64,000 nucleotides of DNA from Lishizhenia sp965656535 (lineage in GTDB: Bacteria > Bacteroidota > Bacteroidia > Flavobacteriales_D > Crocinitomicaceae), in NCBI GenBank assembly GCA_965656535.1, contig CBFHKX010000005.1, forward strand, positions 62,001 through 126,000. The letters are read 5' to 3'. Position 1 is the stretch's first letter; the number at the start of each line of letters is the position of its first letter. Below are positions 27,028 through 36,641 of this stretch, in pieces. The notes under the pieces were generated by a model. That model ran no database searches. It saw only the letters and a list, made by a program, of their open reading frames with translations, and had not been told where the DNA came from. Made by a program: the position numbers and the translations under genes.

Positions 27028-28803
27028 CTACTCGTATAATTTAATCAGTTTTAAAGTATAAGCTTGCTTATTTATCGTATGAATTCTAACAAAATACACA
27101 CCTTTTTTCCAATCTCTAGTATTAATTTCTGTTGGATAACCGTTTACGACGAATGTTTCAAAAACTCGTGTTCCGGTGCTATTTAAAATATCAATTGCCT
27201 GTACTTTTTTTGTTACTTTAAGCGTTAATTTATCAGAAAAAGGATTTGGCGATACAAATGTGTGCAATAAATCGGGTTCACTTTCTTGAATGGATAAACT
27301 CGGAACAGTACATGCGTTTTCCATGATTATATTATTTTGTGTTCGCTGAAAAGCTGGAATCACGTTTTGATTCATTTGATTTGGCACACCAATTCCAAAC
27401 CAACCCGTAGCGTTTAAGTAAGCCGGCTTCTGCATGTAAGCATAGCTTGTATCGTTCAAAACATCTGTCCCCACAGGATCAATCGAACCCTTATTATTAT
27501 TCCCAAAAAGGAAATGGTTTGCACCTTGAATTGTATAGTTAACAAGGTTATACGGAAAATTTGTATTTGGAATTTCATTTCCAACAATGGTTTGATTAGG
27601 CGAGTTTGTAGCACTAAAAAAAATGCCATAACCTTCTGCACGATTCCTAAAAATCAAGTTATGCGGACCATTAGGTCCGTGCGAATTATCGATAACTATG
27701 TTCTGACAAATATTACCTTCAAATAGGTTGGAAAAAGGATAATTTCCATGCAAAACCATATCTCCAGCAGAGTTACTTGGCGTACTTTCCCAAAAGGGAT
27801 CAAAAGAATAGTTATAGGCAAAAACATTTCCATTTGCACCAGATTGTAAAATCATAGAATGACGTAAATGCTCAAAAACATTGTTTTCTATTAAACATTC
27901 ATTTGTGGTAGACTGTAACATAACACCATATGCCCTACCTCCGCCTCCGTACCCAAAAGCGTGATGAAAATAAGACTGAGAAATGGTAAGATTTGAAGAG
28001 AAATAGGAGCCAATGTGACTAAACGTACAATTTTCAGATTCTACACCAAGCACCCAACAATTAGCAGCATAATTAAAGAAAATAGAACTACTTTGTTCTG
28101 GAGCTGTATCATCTACTCTTAACACTTTTAAACATTCTACCCCACTGTTTTCAACTGGGTTTATTTTCATTAAGTAAGGTGAGCGCGCGTTATCATAATC
28201 CATTCTAAAAGCAGAAGAAAAGGTAATTTCTTGATTATTTATTGCATTAATCTGTACAACTTGACCTACTCTATTCTCTGCCCATGAGGAAGTTACCCAA
28301 TCTGTATCATCTTGTATTAACCTAACCCAATCTCCCACCTGAAAAAGAGATGTGTTATACACTGTACACGTAGAATCATTCTTTAATCCACTAGTTAAAA
28401 AAGCTGTAGTGTCTGAATTAACGGCATTTCCTTGCATGGTTATTGCATGGCCTGCTCCTCCTAAATCCATCGTAAAAAGGGTAGCATCAGCTCCTTCACC
28501 TTTTATGATCGTCTTACTTGGCAGTTGAATCGTAGAATTAAACAAAAAATTACCCGCTGGAAACTTGAATACAACTCCGGGCGTAAAAATGGTGGCCAAG
28601 ATATTATCCATAATTCCGTCATTTGGTGTTACACCATCTCCAACCACTCCGTATTGTGTCATGTCGATAACGGTAAAGTTCATCGTTGAAGTATCGGCTA
28701 AACCGGCTACACTCCAATCTACCAATCTATCAACAGGTATCGTTTGTGAGAAACAATGTAACATAGACAGCAGTCCAGCAATAACGCTTAAAATTCGATT
28801 CAT
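27028..28803 (-). CDS. Secreted right-handed beta-helix protein with T9SS sorting domain
   Basis: This is a 591-aa extracellular protein. The start at 28803 gives the signal peptide MNRILSVIAGLLSMLHCFSQ; an earlier in-frame ATG at 28914 is less convincing. The N-terminal half begins VIDMTQYGVVGDGVTPNDG, the pectate-lyase-superfamily entry motif for parallel beta-helix proteins, and the body repeats short N/G-rich rungs (SYFHHAFGYGGGGRAYG, NVFEHLRHSMILQSGANGN). The C-terminal 80 residues form a T9SS type A sorting domain (HTFVSPNPFSDKLTLKV, ending AYTLKLIKLYE). Polysaccharide degradation is plausible but no catalytic residues are visible. Confidence 0.85.
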   Translation of the reverse strand: MNRILSVIAGLLSMLHCFSQTIPVDRLVDWSVAGLADTSTMNFTVIDMTQYGVVGDGVTPNDGIMDNILATIFTPGVVFKFPAGNFLFNSTIQLPSKTIIKGEGADATLFTMDLGGAGHAITMQGNAVNSDTTAFLTSGLKNDSTCTVYNTSLFQVGDWVRLIQDDTDWVTSSWAENRVGQVVQINAINNQEITFSSAFRMDYDNARSPYLMKINPVENSGVECLKVLRVDDTAPEQSSSIFFNYAANCWVLGVESENCTFSHIGSYFSSNLTISQSYFHHAFGYGGGGRAYGVMLQSTTNECLIENNVFEHLRHSMILQSGANGNVFAYNYSFDPFWESTPSNSAGDMVLHGNYPFSNLFEGNICQNIVIDNSHGPNGPHNLIFRNRAEGYGIFFSATNSPNQTIVGNEIPNTNFPYNLVNYTIQGANHFLFGNNNKGSIDPVGTDVLNDTSYAYMQKPAYLNATGWFGIGVPNQMNQNVIPAFQRTQNNIIMENACTVPSLSIQESEPDLLHTFVSPNPFSDKLTLKVTKKVQAIDILNSTGTRVFETFVVNGYPTEINTRDWKKGVYFVRIHTINKQAYTLKLIKLYE

Positions 28804-28951
28804 ATCTGTGGTTTTGATACAGGTTATAAGAGTAAAGATAAAAAAAGTGATTAAACTGCGCTTTTCTTGTAAACATTGTAATAAATAAAGTAACAGCGAA
28901 GAAGAGCGCATCACCAGAAGTGAAAATCAGTATTTTGACATCTTTAATAAC

Positions 28952-28959
28952 TACCTTTG
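28952..28959 (+). promoter_or_regulatory. Bacteroidota -7 element before the DEAD-box gene
   Basis: TACCTTTG matches TAnnTTTG, 18 bp before the ATG at 28978. A TTTG at 28934-28937 is only 14 nt upstream, closer than normal for the -33 box, so only the -7 element is called. Confidence 0.45.
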
Positions 28960-28977
28960 TAGCTCAAACATAAAAAG

Positions 28978-30273
28978 ATGAATATCCAAGAAAATATACA
29001 AACTACATTGGGCTTTGAAACGCTAACTCGCTTGCAAAAAGATGCGCTTGAAGCTCCGCTTACTCAATCACAAATAATTATTTCGCCAACAGGCTCGGGA
29101 AAAACAATTGGATTTCTTATTCAAATTTTTAGAAATTTAAAACAACACAGCAATCAAAAAACCATTGTACTTACACCAACCAGAGAGCTTGCATTACAGA
29201 TTGTTGATGTGATTAAAACATTAAAGACTGATTACAAAGCCATTGCTATTTACGGCGGAAACAACGTGGAGCGCGAATACAATCAAATTATGGAAGGTTT
29301 CAACATGCTTGTTGCAACTCCTGGAAGATTAGTCGATCATATCAATAGAGGAAATTTAGACAATATAAATTTTCATCAGTTAATCTTGGATGAATACGAT
29401 AAAATGCTTGAAATAGGATTTACAAACGAAATGCGCTTTATTGTTCAGAACCAAGAAAAATGGAGCCAGATTATTTTGAATTCTGCAACAAACATTGAAA
29501 GTTTACCAGATTTTGTGAACGAATACACCTTTGAAACCAAAGACTATTCTAAAGAATCTGCTCCCTCCATCACAAAAGCAAACATTGCCTACGAGCAAGA
29601 AGACAAACTAGAAACACTGTTAGACTTTTTACTCTCCAAACCGAATGGAAAAAAAATTATTTTCACCACCCACAGAGATAGAGCCGAGGCTGTAGCTGGC
29701 TTTTTAAATGATTATAAACTACCTGTATCTGTTTTCCATGGTGGTTTAGATCAAAAAGAAAGAGAAAGAGAATTATTGAAGTTTGAACACGGTAGCACTA
29801 TGTTAATGGTTTGTACTGATCTAGGAGCAAGAGGAATTGATATTGATGACATTGAAGATGTGATTCACTACCAATTAGCAATAGACGAAAGTGCGGATAC
29901 GCATAGAAATGGTAGAACAGGAAGAATGAATGCTAAAGGGAACGTTTTTTATATGGTAGACGAAAACAAAGCGATTCCAGAACATTTGCAAACCTTATCC
30001 TATTTTGAGTTAGCTCCAATTACTGAAGCTATTGTTGCTCCTTATAAAACAATGTACTTACCTGTTGGTAAGAAAGACAAAATCAGAAAATTAGATTTAG
30101 TTGGTTTCTTCTGTAAAACTGGAAAAATTAGCAACAAAGAATTGGGCAAAATAACCTTGAAAGATAATTTTAGCTTTGTGAGTGTAGTGTTAGAGGAAGC
30201 GCATGAAGTAAAAGAGCGTGTAGATAATCAAAAGCTCAAAAACAGAAAAGTGCGCGTAAGCTGGAGCAGATAA
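28978..30273 (+). CDS. DEAD-box RNA helicase, DbpA-like, with DEYD motif II
   Basis: This 431-aa ATP-dependent RNA helicase shows a Q-motif-like TRLQKDA, Walker A SPTGSGKT, PTRELA, TPGRLVDHI, motif II DEYD (canonical DEAD), SAT, GARGIDID and HRNGRTGR. The C-terminal 75 residues (GKKDKIRKLDLVGFFCKTG, NFSFVSVVLEEAHEV) are a DbpA-type RNA-binding domain, which in E. coli DbpA targets hairpin 92 of 23S rRNA. Ribosome biogenesis is therefore likely. It is followed by a strong bidirectional terminator. The motif II change keeps both acidic residues, so activity is probably retained. Confidence 0.93.
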   Translation: MNIQENIQTTLGFETLTRLQKDALEAPLTQSQIIISPTGSGKTIGFLIQIFRNLKQHSNQKTIVLTPTRELALQIVDVIKTLKTDYKAIAIYGGNNVEREYNQIMEGFNMLVATPGRLVDHINRGNLDNINFHQLILDEYDKMLEIGFTNEMRFIVQNQEKWSQIILNSATNIESLPDFVNEYTFETKDYSKESAPSITKANIAYEQEDKLETLLDFLLSKPNGKKIIFTTHRDRAEAVAGFLNDYKLPVSVFHGGLDQKERERELLKFEHGSTMLMVCTDLGARGIDIDDIEDVIHYQLAIDESADTHRNGRTGRMNAKGNVFYMVDENKAIPEHLQTLSYFELAPITEAIVAPYKTMYLPVGKKDKIRKLDLVGFFCKTGKISNKELGKITLKDNFSFVSVVLEEAHEVKERVDNQKLKNRKVRVSWSR

Positions 30274-30287
30274 AAGATTGAAACAAA

Positions 30288-30315
30288 AAAAGCCTTTCCG
30301 TTTGGAAAGGCTTTT
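30288..30315. terminator. Bidirectional rho-independent terminator
   Basis: AAAAGCCTTTCC (30288-30299), loop GTTT, then GGAAAGGCTTTT (30304-30315) gives a perfect 12-bp stem with A/T flanks on both sides. It separates the helicase gene from the convergent cold-shock gene, whose stop is 20 bp away. Confidence 0.9.
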
Positions 30316-30335
30316 CAAAAATTAATAAAGACCTA

Positions 30336-30527
30336 TTATAGTACTTTTACGTTAACCGCGTTTAATCCTTTTTTTCCTTCTTGTAACTCAAATTCAACCT
30401 CGTCGTTCTCACGAATTTCGTCGATTAATCCTGATACGTGTACAAAATGCTCTGTGTTCGAACCTTCTTCTTTGATGAATCCGAATCCTTTTTCATCATT
30501 GAAAAATTTTACTGTTCCTTTATTCAT
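30336..30527 (-). CDS. Cold-shock domain protein
   Basis: This 63-aa CspA-type single-stranded nucleic-acid-binding protein carries RNP1 (KGFGFIKEE) and RNP2-like HFVHVSGL motifs; N-terminal MNKGTVKFFND fixes the start at 30527 rather than the upstream ATG. In place of the usual F at the start of RNP2 there is H-F-V-H. It is a monocistron with a clear promoter upstream and a terminator downstream. Such proteins act as RNA chaperones. Confidence 0.95.
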   Translation of the reverse strand: MNKGTVKFFNDEKGFGFIKEEGSNTEHFVHVSGLIDEIRENDEVEFELQEGKKGLNAVNVKVL

Positions 30528-30545
30528 AATATAATTTATTTGGTA

Positions 30546-30579
30546 CAAAGGTAGACCAATTATTGGGTCGTACTACAAA
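30546..30579 (-). promoter_or_regulatory. Bacteroidota promoter of the cold-shock gene
   Basis: On the minus strand, TTTG (30576-30579) is followed after 22 nt by TACCTTTG (30546-30553), matching the -33/-7 pattern TTTG...TAnnTTTG. The expected transcription start falls about 12 nt before the ATG. Confidence 0.6.
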
Positions 30580-30628
30580 AATTGTAATATTTATTTCAAA
30601 ATCAGAAAAATAAAGATAATCTAGTAGT

Positions 30629-31840
30629 TTATTCACCAACAATATAGGCACTTACCATCCAATAATTGTCCTCTCCTTTTTTTGCTTTTTGAGCTGTAGG
30701 GATTTTTATTTTCAATTGATGCTTACCCATATTTAACTCACCTAAGCTTATACTTAATGGCTCAACACTGCTACCCGGACACCAATTTGAACGTGAAAAA
30801 TCTGACGATGCAATTCTTTCTTCGATTAACTTTCCTTTATATCTAACTGTATCGTACCAAACTCCTGAACTCGGGTTTAATCCTCTAAATTGATAACAGT
30901 CATCTCTCCAAGGAGTAAAAGAAGAGACAATCTTTTGATCAATAAAGATGTGATTTTTGTGTTTCGTAAATTCATCTCCAGTTGCGTGCCCGCCATGACC
31001 CGTTGAAGTATAGTACAGTTTTACATTAGACAATGAAGAATCTAAATAAAAATCAACGCATAAACTATCTTCATAAAAACCATCAAAATTTCTTTGATCG
31101 GCAGCATACTTAATGGTATTTACCAGAGATATAACTGCTTTATCCTTCTTTTTTTCATTAGCTAGAGCATAAGGAAATTCTTTAAAGTGTATATCTGCAG
31201 AAAGCGTGTACCCTTCTTTTGTCCAAGTATCAATATATACTCCTAAATACACTTCTTTTTTAAGTACAGGAAGTAAATGAGATATATCAGCCGACCATTT
31301 CACAAGGGTATCATATTTCGTTAAGTAGATTGGCTTTTGTGCTAAGGTGCGTTCATCGTTACTAAAATGACCTACTCCAAAAGGCGTCATAAAACGCATT
31401 AATTCTAATGGTGGATAGTAATTTTGGTCGCCATTTTTTGCATATTTCACTGCTGGAAAAGGCTGCTCCATATCTTTTAAGTTTACTTTACCTACTTCAA
31501 AGTCGATCAAGCTAAAATCAGAATCAACGGGTAACAAAAAGAAAGAACCTGATTTATCCCATGGATCACCATTAGACGTAAGTAATACATTTAATTTAAC
31601 ATCTGCCGATAACTCATAATCTGGCAATGTTATCTTTTTTAAGATTACCCTTCCTGCATCTAGCCGTAATACACTGTCTGTACTTGCATTGAGTTTAAGG
31701 TCCTTTAGCGCTGGATCAAAATAAACCGCTAACGAGTCAAAAATCGCAACCTGCTTATCTCCCAATTTCTCTGGAACAGATTTGTTGGTGCATCCCAACC
31801 ATGTAAATAAGGGAAGTAGTAAGAGTAAAATTCTCGCCAT
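30629..31840 (-). CDS. PNGase F-like peptide N-glycosidase lipoprotein
   Basis: About 403 aa. The start at 31840 gives a lipoprotein leader, MARILLLLLPLFTWLGCTN, so it is anchored in the envelope; an upstream in-frame ATG at 31888 is not preferred. Residues 250-403 match the C-terminal half of PNGase F-type amidases: STGHGGHATGDEFTKHKNH, SFTPWRDDCYQFRGLNPSSG, and FSRSNWCPGSSVEP. The N-terminal half carries MTPFGVGHFSNDE, the usual first domain. The enzyme removes N-linked glycans from asparagine. It follows the 1041-aa BNR protein on the same strand but is probably separately transcribed. Confidence 0.85.
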   Translation of the reverse strand: MARILLLLLPLFTWLGCTNKSVPEKLGDKQVAIFDSLAVYFDPALKDLKLNASTDSVLRLDAGRVILKKITLPDYELSADVKLNVLLTSNGDPWDKSGSFFLLPVDSDFSLIDFEVGKVNLKDMEQPFPAVKYAKNGDQNYYPPLELMRFMTPFGVGHFSNDERTLAQKPIYLTKYDTLVKWSADISHLLPVLKKEVYLGVYIDTWTKEGYTLSADIHFKEFPYALANEKKKDKAVISLVNTIKYAADQRNFDGFYEDSLCVDFYLDSSLSNVKLYYTSTGHGGHATGDEFTKHKNHIFIDQKIVSSFTPWRDDCYQFRGLNPSSGVWYDTVRYKGKLIEERIASSDFSRSNWCPGSSVEPLSISLGELNMGKHQLKIKIPTAQKAKKGEDNYWMVSAYIVGE

Positions 31841-31888
31841 TTGTAATGTTTTATTTGAATGAAGTATGCAATGTATAAAAAATTGCAC

Positions 31889-31917
31889 AAAAAAATCCCT
31901 CTCGAAATCGAGAGGGA
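31889..31917 (-). terminator. Rho-independent terminator after the 1041-aa T9SS gene
   Basis: Read on the minus strand, the 9-bp stem TCCCTCTCG/CGAGAGGGA (31896-31904 and 31909-31917) with a 4-nt loop is followed by seven T. It lies 26 bp past the stop of the gene at 31943-35068 and over the 5' region of the PNGase gene. Confidence 0.88.
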
Positions 31918-31942
31918 CTTAGGAAATAAATATATCTGTTTA

Positions 31943-34900
31943 TTACATTTTAATAAACTTCGCTGTTTGATTTGTAGTACCTGCTCTAAACTTAACAATG
32001 TAAGTTCCAGAAGGCAAGTTAGAAGCATCAAACGCTACTGTATTTTTACCTGCGTTACCAGAAGTAGAGTTGATTTGTTTTACCATTCTACCAGAAAGGT
32101 TATAAATCTTGATATCTACTTTAGATGCAGTTTCTAATTCAAATGCGATAGAAGCATTATTCACTAAAGGATTAGGGAATATTGTCATTTTCGCTTTTTC
32201 TTTCACAGCTTCATTGTTGTTAGCCGAAGAGTTATTGTCTCCAAAACCTAAAACAGACTCTGAACTAAACATACCTCTACCAAACGTAGCGATATATATT
32301 TCACCTTCTCTTCTGTTTCCTAAAATACCTGGTCCGTTTGGTCTCCAGTTCTGAGTTACAGAGAATGAAGGTACACCTTCGAATCCTTCTGAACCTGCAG
32401 CACAAAGAGTCCATGATGTTCCACCATTTTCAGAAACCATTGCCCCATTAGAAGTTGCAGCGATTACCAATTGATCATCTTCTCTGTCTACAACAAAGTC
32501 GAAAAATGCTGCTGGCTCTGTTCCTAAGTTTGTAAAACTTGGTGCTGCTTGAGTCGCATTGTCACATCTATAAATTGTTCCTCCAAACTGTCCGTTACTT
32601 GCAAATAACACATCAGGATTACTTGGACACATACCAATGGCATTGATTCCACTTGCACCTGCCATGTTTGTAATTGTTGTTATAGGTGTTTCATCAATAT
32701 CTACTTTATCTTGGAAATCTGGATCAGATGTATATACTTGTCCTATTCCAGAAACACGCTTAACAAGTCCTCCTGAAGTAACAAATAAATGGTTTAAATC
32801 TTCTGTAAACTCAAATTCACATTCTCCTGAGTTACCGATTCCGTCTACTAATCTTACCCATTGTGGAGTTAAATCAGATAATCTTAAAGCGTCTCTCGTT
32901 CCCCAAACTTCACCACCGTTGTTTGCAACATAAATCACTAACCATGATTGGAAAGGATCTTGTACTGTAATTGTATCCCAAGAAACGTTGGTTGTTAGAG
33001 TATCTTTACCTAAGTCAAATGTTTGACCAGTAGCTGCATTTAAACCAAAGAAGTGATCATACGCTTCTGTTGCAGATACTACTACAGTGTCTGTTCCAAA
33101 AGGTGTAGAAACTAATAAAGAATCTCCAATAGCCGGCGGATAGTTACCAGATGCAGATGCAAATGCTGTAAATGAACTTTCACCTAAATCGTATTCAAAA
33201 CCTGTTGTTTCGTCAGTTACAATATAATCAATTGTTGTTAATGAAGATTCGTATAAAAGTGTATCGTCAAAATATAATGGAGTTGGTGTAATATAGTCAA
33301 TTGTATCACCTGTTGCGAAACTAGGTACTTTTACTAAATCACCAACATTATAGTTCTCTCTTGGTATGAATAAGATACTATCTTCAGAATTTGTATCGTA
33401 ATACTCTGCTAATTTGATAGAAGTATGGAAAGGTCTATTTGCACCTGCTTCCCCTACTGGAGAGTATCCTGAAGGCACTGTTGGATAAAAATCTCCAAAT
33501 GTTAATCCACCATCTCCAGATCTTCTTAAATCTCCAAACTGAACAGTTGTAAACATTACATTTGGATTATAGAAAGAAATCGCACAATCAAACCCATCTC
33601 CACCTGTTACACGAACAAAATCTTGATAAGTTGCGTTGGTGTGATCGTTGTATTGAGTACCGTTATCTTGAGCTCCACCTAAAACACTACCGTTTTTATC
33701 GTAAGCAACATCGTAAAACTGAACAGTGTTGTATCCTCTATTTGAAGGTCTAAATGTTTGCGCTAAATCATCAGAAACTCCAACTCCACCATCAGAACCA
33801 ATAAACAATTGGTTAACAGAATTCCATTGGAACTCATGTATATCAGCGTGAACGTATAACGGAGACTGTTCTGGTAAGAACCATTGAGATTTTTGATCCC
33901 AAGCACCAGCTGGCGCAGAATTCGGACCTGTTTGTTTCCAAGACCAAACATCAATTCCACCTACTAGAATTCTTTCTGTATCTGTTGGATCTACAATTAT
34001 TGTATTGTTGTATGTTCCCTGGTTTCTAAAGATATCTAATGCAGATCCTTCTCCAGAAGGTCCTGTATGCTCAAACCAAGTTGTTCCGTTATCATGCGAC
34101 ACCCACTGTCCTGCATTTGATGATGTAGTCGTAGATGCATAAATAGAATGTGTTCCGTCTGCTTTCTTTTGAGAAACAGTGTACTCGATTCTAGACCAAC
34201 CTAAAGAAGAGATTTCTCCTGCTCCGTTTCCTGATCTATTTGTCCAAGTAACACCTCCATCAGTAGAAATACCTGTATTATTACCAAACTCGCATACCAG
34301 AACTTGACCATCTTGAGAGATATCAAGGGCTCCAGCACCTGAACCAGAAATTCCTGTTACAACCGTTTCAATTGCAGGATCTCCGTAAGTCCAAGAACGC
34401 AGTCCAACATTCGTAGTAAACCATACTTTATTAGTATTAGGTGTACTTACTACTTCTCTAATAGTAGAGAAATTTGATGTTCCTGGTACTTGTTCCCAAG
34501 TAATTCCTTTATCTGTAGAAACGTACATTCCATCACTCACAGCATTCAAAGGGAAAGACCCTTCACCCGTTCCTCCATGACCTGTTGCAACATATAAATT
34601 TCCGTCGGCATCCATGGTCATTGCAGAAATCATTTGCGTTCCTGGATAAGAAGTAACTCTTTCCCAGAAGTTAGCTCTTGAAGGAGAGTAAAATAAACCT
34701 CCAGAAACAGAACCTGCCCAAATGTTATTGATATTTTCATGATCAATTACAATTGCTCTTGTTCTACCTCCAACGTTTGCTGGTCCTTCTTCGAACCACT
34801 CAATAACATTAGATTTAGGTGCAAATTTATAATGCTCCATTACTTCTTGATAACGCTCGTTTGTGATGAATTCACCTGTTTGAGCATCAATCATTTTGGA

Positions 34901-35068
34901 GGCAAAAAACTTATCAGCCTCTGTACCACCAGTTTTGGTAATAAGAGCAGAAAGGCCTTTTTGCGAGTATTTACTCGCTTCTTGATTGCTTGAAGGATTC
35001 CAAACCACAGCTGCTGTAGCAATTACAGCAACGGATAAAGAACCTAAAATGAGTTTGTTACGCTTCAT
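31943..35068 (-). CDS. Large secreted BNR/sortilin-like repeat protein with T9SS sorting domain
   Basis: This 1041-aa extracellular protein has an N-terminal signal (LILGSLSVAVIATAAVVW). The body holds repeated BNR/VPS10-like blades, each with an Asp-box such as STDKGITWEQV, STDGGVTWTN and GTSWTLC; the N-terminal part starts GPANVGGRTRAI, a common entry to this family of so-called glycosyl hydrolases without known activity. Residues 960-1041 form a T9SS type A domain (TIFPNPLVNNASIAFEL, ending GTTNQTAKFIKM). The high and regular Asp-box content suggests a beta-propeller scaffold for adhesion or ligand binding. A strong terminator follows. Confidence 0.88.
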   Translation of the reverse strand: MKRNKLILGSLSVAVIATAAVVWNPSSNQEASKYSQKGLSALITKTGGTEADKFFASKMIDAQTGEFITNERYQEVMEHYKFAPKSNVIEWFEEGPANVGGRTRAIVIDHENINNIWAGSVSGGLFYSPSRANFWERVTSYPGTQMISAMTMDADGNLYVATGHGGTGEGSFPLNAVSDGMYVSTDKGITWEQVPGTSNFSTIREVVSTPNTNKVWFTTNVGLRSWTYGDPAIETVVTGISGSGAGALDISQDGQVLVCEFGNNTGISTDGGVTWTNRSGNGAGEISSLGWSRIEYTVSQKKADGTHSIYASTTTSSNAGQWVSHDNGTTWFEHTGPSGEGSALDIFRNQGTYNNTIIVDPTDTERILVGGIDVWSWKQTGPNSAPAGAWDQKSQWFLPEQSPLYVHADIHEFQWNSVNQLFIGSDGGVGVSDDLAQTFRPSNRGYNTVQFYDVAYDKNGSVLGGAQDNGTQYNDHTNATYQDFVRVTGGDGFDCAISFYNPNVMFTTVQFGDLRRSGDGGLTFGDFYPTVPSGYSPVGEAGANRPFHTSIKLAEYYDTNSEDSILFIPRENYNVGDLVKVPSFATGDTIDYITPTPLYFDDTLLYESSLTTIDYIVTDETTGFEYDLGESSFTAFASASGNYPPAIGDSLLVSTPFGTDTVVVSATEAYDHFFGLNAATGQTFDLGKDTLTTNVSWDTITVQDPFQSWLVIYVANNGGEVWGTRDALRLSDLTPQWVRLVDGIGNSGECEFEFTEDLNHLFVTSGGLVKRVSGIGQVYTSDPDFQDKVDIDETPITTITNMAGASGINAIGMCPSNPDVLFASNGQFGGTIYRCDNATQAAPSFTNLGTEPAAFFDFVVDREDDQLVIAATSNGAMVSENGGTSWTLCAAGSEGFEGVPSFSVTQNWRPNGPGILGNRREGEIYIATFGRGMFSSESVLGFGDNNSSANNNEAVKEKAKMTIFPNPLVNNASIAFELETASKVDIKIYNLSGRMVKQINSTSGNAGKNTVAFDASNLPSGTYIVKFRAGTTNQTAKFIKM

Positions 35069-35236
35069 ATTTATTTATTTCCTGTTAATTATAGTTAAAG
35101 CAGGCGCCAATTTAAGAATAAAAACTAAGAATTTCTATACTTTAAAGTCACCTTTTCGCATTCTGCTGTAAAGTTCGTGAAAATACAACGTTCCTACAAT
35201 GTAAATCAGAACAATTGTAACCAAAAATCTACATGT

Positions 35237-36127
35237 CTAACTTTCCACGAAGTCAAAAATGTGCTTCTCAGCATGATAAGAAGAACGCACAAGTGGTCCA
35301 CTTTCTACATACCTAAACCCCATTTCTAAACCTTTCACACGGTACTCTTCAAAACGTTCTGGCGTGATAAACTCGGCTACCGGTAAATGTTTTGGAGTAG
35401 GTTGTAAATATTGACCTAAAGTTAAAATATCGCACCCAACGCTTCTTAAATCATGCATTGTTTCTAGCACTTCTTCGTGTGTTTCGCCTAATCCTAACAT
35501 AACGCCCGACTTAGATCGCATTCCACCTTTTTTTAGTCTAAAAAGCACTTCTAAACTTCTATCGTATTTGGCTTGAATTCTAACTTCTTTTGTTAATCTT
35601 CGCACTGTTTCCAAGTTGTGAGAAACAATTTCAGGAGCTACATCAATAATCACCTGCAAATTCTCCCATTTCCCTGCAAAATCAGGAATTAAAGTTTCTA
35701 ACGTAGTACCTGGAGATTGTTTTCTTATCGCACGCACAGTTTGCGCCCAGATTCCGGCTCCTCCATCAGAAAGGTCATCTCTATCAACAGAGGTTAATAC
35801 AGCGTGTTTTACACCCATTATTTTAACGGAATTCGCAACTCTACCTGGTTCAAATTCGTCAACAGCATCTGGTCGGCCAGTTTGAACAGCACAAAAACCG
35901 CAAGAACGTGTACAGATGTTACCCAATATCATAAAAGTAGCTGTACCTTCTCCCCAGCATTCGCCCATATTTGGACAACTTCCACTTTCACAAATCGTAT
36001 GTAATTTATGTTCATCAACCAATCCGCGAACTTTACGATAATTCTCGCCAGTAGGTAATTTAACACGTAACCATTTTGGTTTTTTAATTCTTACTGATTG
36101 ACTTTCTTTTTCTAGTACCTCTGCCAT
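35237..36127 (-). CDS. lipA: Lipoyl synthase
   Basis: This 296-aa radical SAM enzyme inserts two sulfurs into octanoyl-lipoyl domains. It carries the auxiliary cluster ligands C46, C51 and C57 (CESGSCPNMGEC), the radical SAM cluster C72-x3-C76-x2-C79 (CTRSCGFC), and the C-terminal serine in LVRSSYHAEKH that coordinates the auxiliary cluster. Length and motifs are canonical. It stands alone, 168 bp from the T9SS gene and divergent from the OsmC gene. Confidence 0.98.
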   Translation of the reverse strand: MAEVLEKESQSVRIKKPKWLRVKLPTGENYRKVRGLVDEHKLHTICESGSCPNMGECWGEGTATFMILGNICTRSCGFCAVQTGRPDAVDEFEPGRVANSVKIMGVKHAVLTSVDRDDLSDGGAGIWAQTVRAIRKQSPGTTLETLIPDFAGKWENLQVIIDVAPEIVSHNLETVRRLTKEVRIQAKYDRSLEVLFRLKKGGMRSKSGVMLGLGETHEEVLETMHDLRSVGCDILTLGQYLQPTPKHLPVAEFITPERFEEYRVKGLEMGFRYVESGPLVRSSYHAEKHIFDFVES

Positions 36128-36236
36128 CTGCTTTACTTTTTAGTAATTCATTTGAATTGAATAAAGAGTATAGAATAATCGCTACTTTTACACTCTATTC
36201 TTTCACAAATTTAATCAATAATAAAAGAATATAATC

Positions 36237-36641
36237 ATGATTACCACTCAGGTTAGTTATTTAGGAGACTTAAGAACAAAATGCACACATATAAAGAGCA
36301 ACGCATCTTTTATTACAGATGCTCCAACAGACAATAAAGGTAAAGGAGAAGCTTTTTCTCCAACCGATTTAATTGCTGCATCTTACGCGTCCTGTATGCT
36401 TACAATTATCGGTATTTACTGCAATACAAATGCTCTTACGTTTAAGAGCGGAGAAGTAGCAGTAATTAAAGAAATGCAAAATAACCCTAGAAAAATTAAA
36501 CAGCTTACCATTGAACTCGACCTATCTGGAAATGATTGGGACGACAAACAGCAGAAAAAAATAGAACAAGCAGCAAATACTTGTCCGGTTGCCCTTACCT
36601 TAGACGGCAATATAAAAACAGAACTTAAATATATATTTTAA
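36237..36641 (+). CDS. OsmC/OhrA family peroxiredoxin-like protein
   Basis: This 134-aa protein is of the OsmC superfamily, whose members reduce organic hydroperoxides using a pair of cysteines. The pair is visible as C53 in AASYASCMLTIIGIY and C119 in AANTCPVALTL. The region between reads IELDLSGNDWDDKQQKKIEQ. Its stop codon is immediately followed by the start of the YdjM-like gene. Confidence 0.92.
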   Translation: MITTQVSYLGDLRTKCTHIKSNASFITDAPTDNKGKGEAFSPTDLIAASYASCMLTIIGIYCNTNALTFKSGEVAVIKEMQNNPRKIKQLTIELDLSGNDWDDKQQKKIEQAANTCPVALTLDGNIKTELKYIF

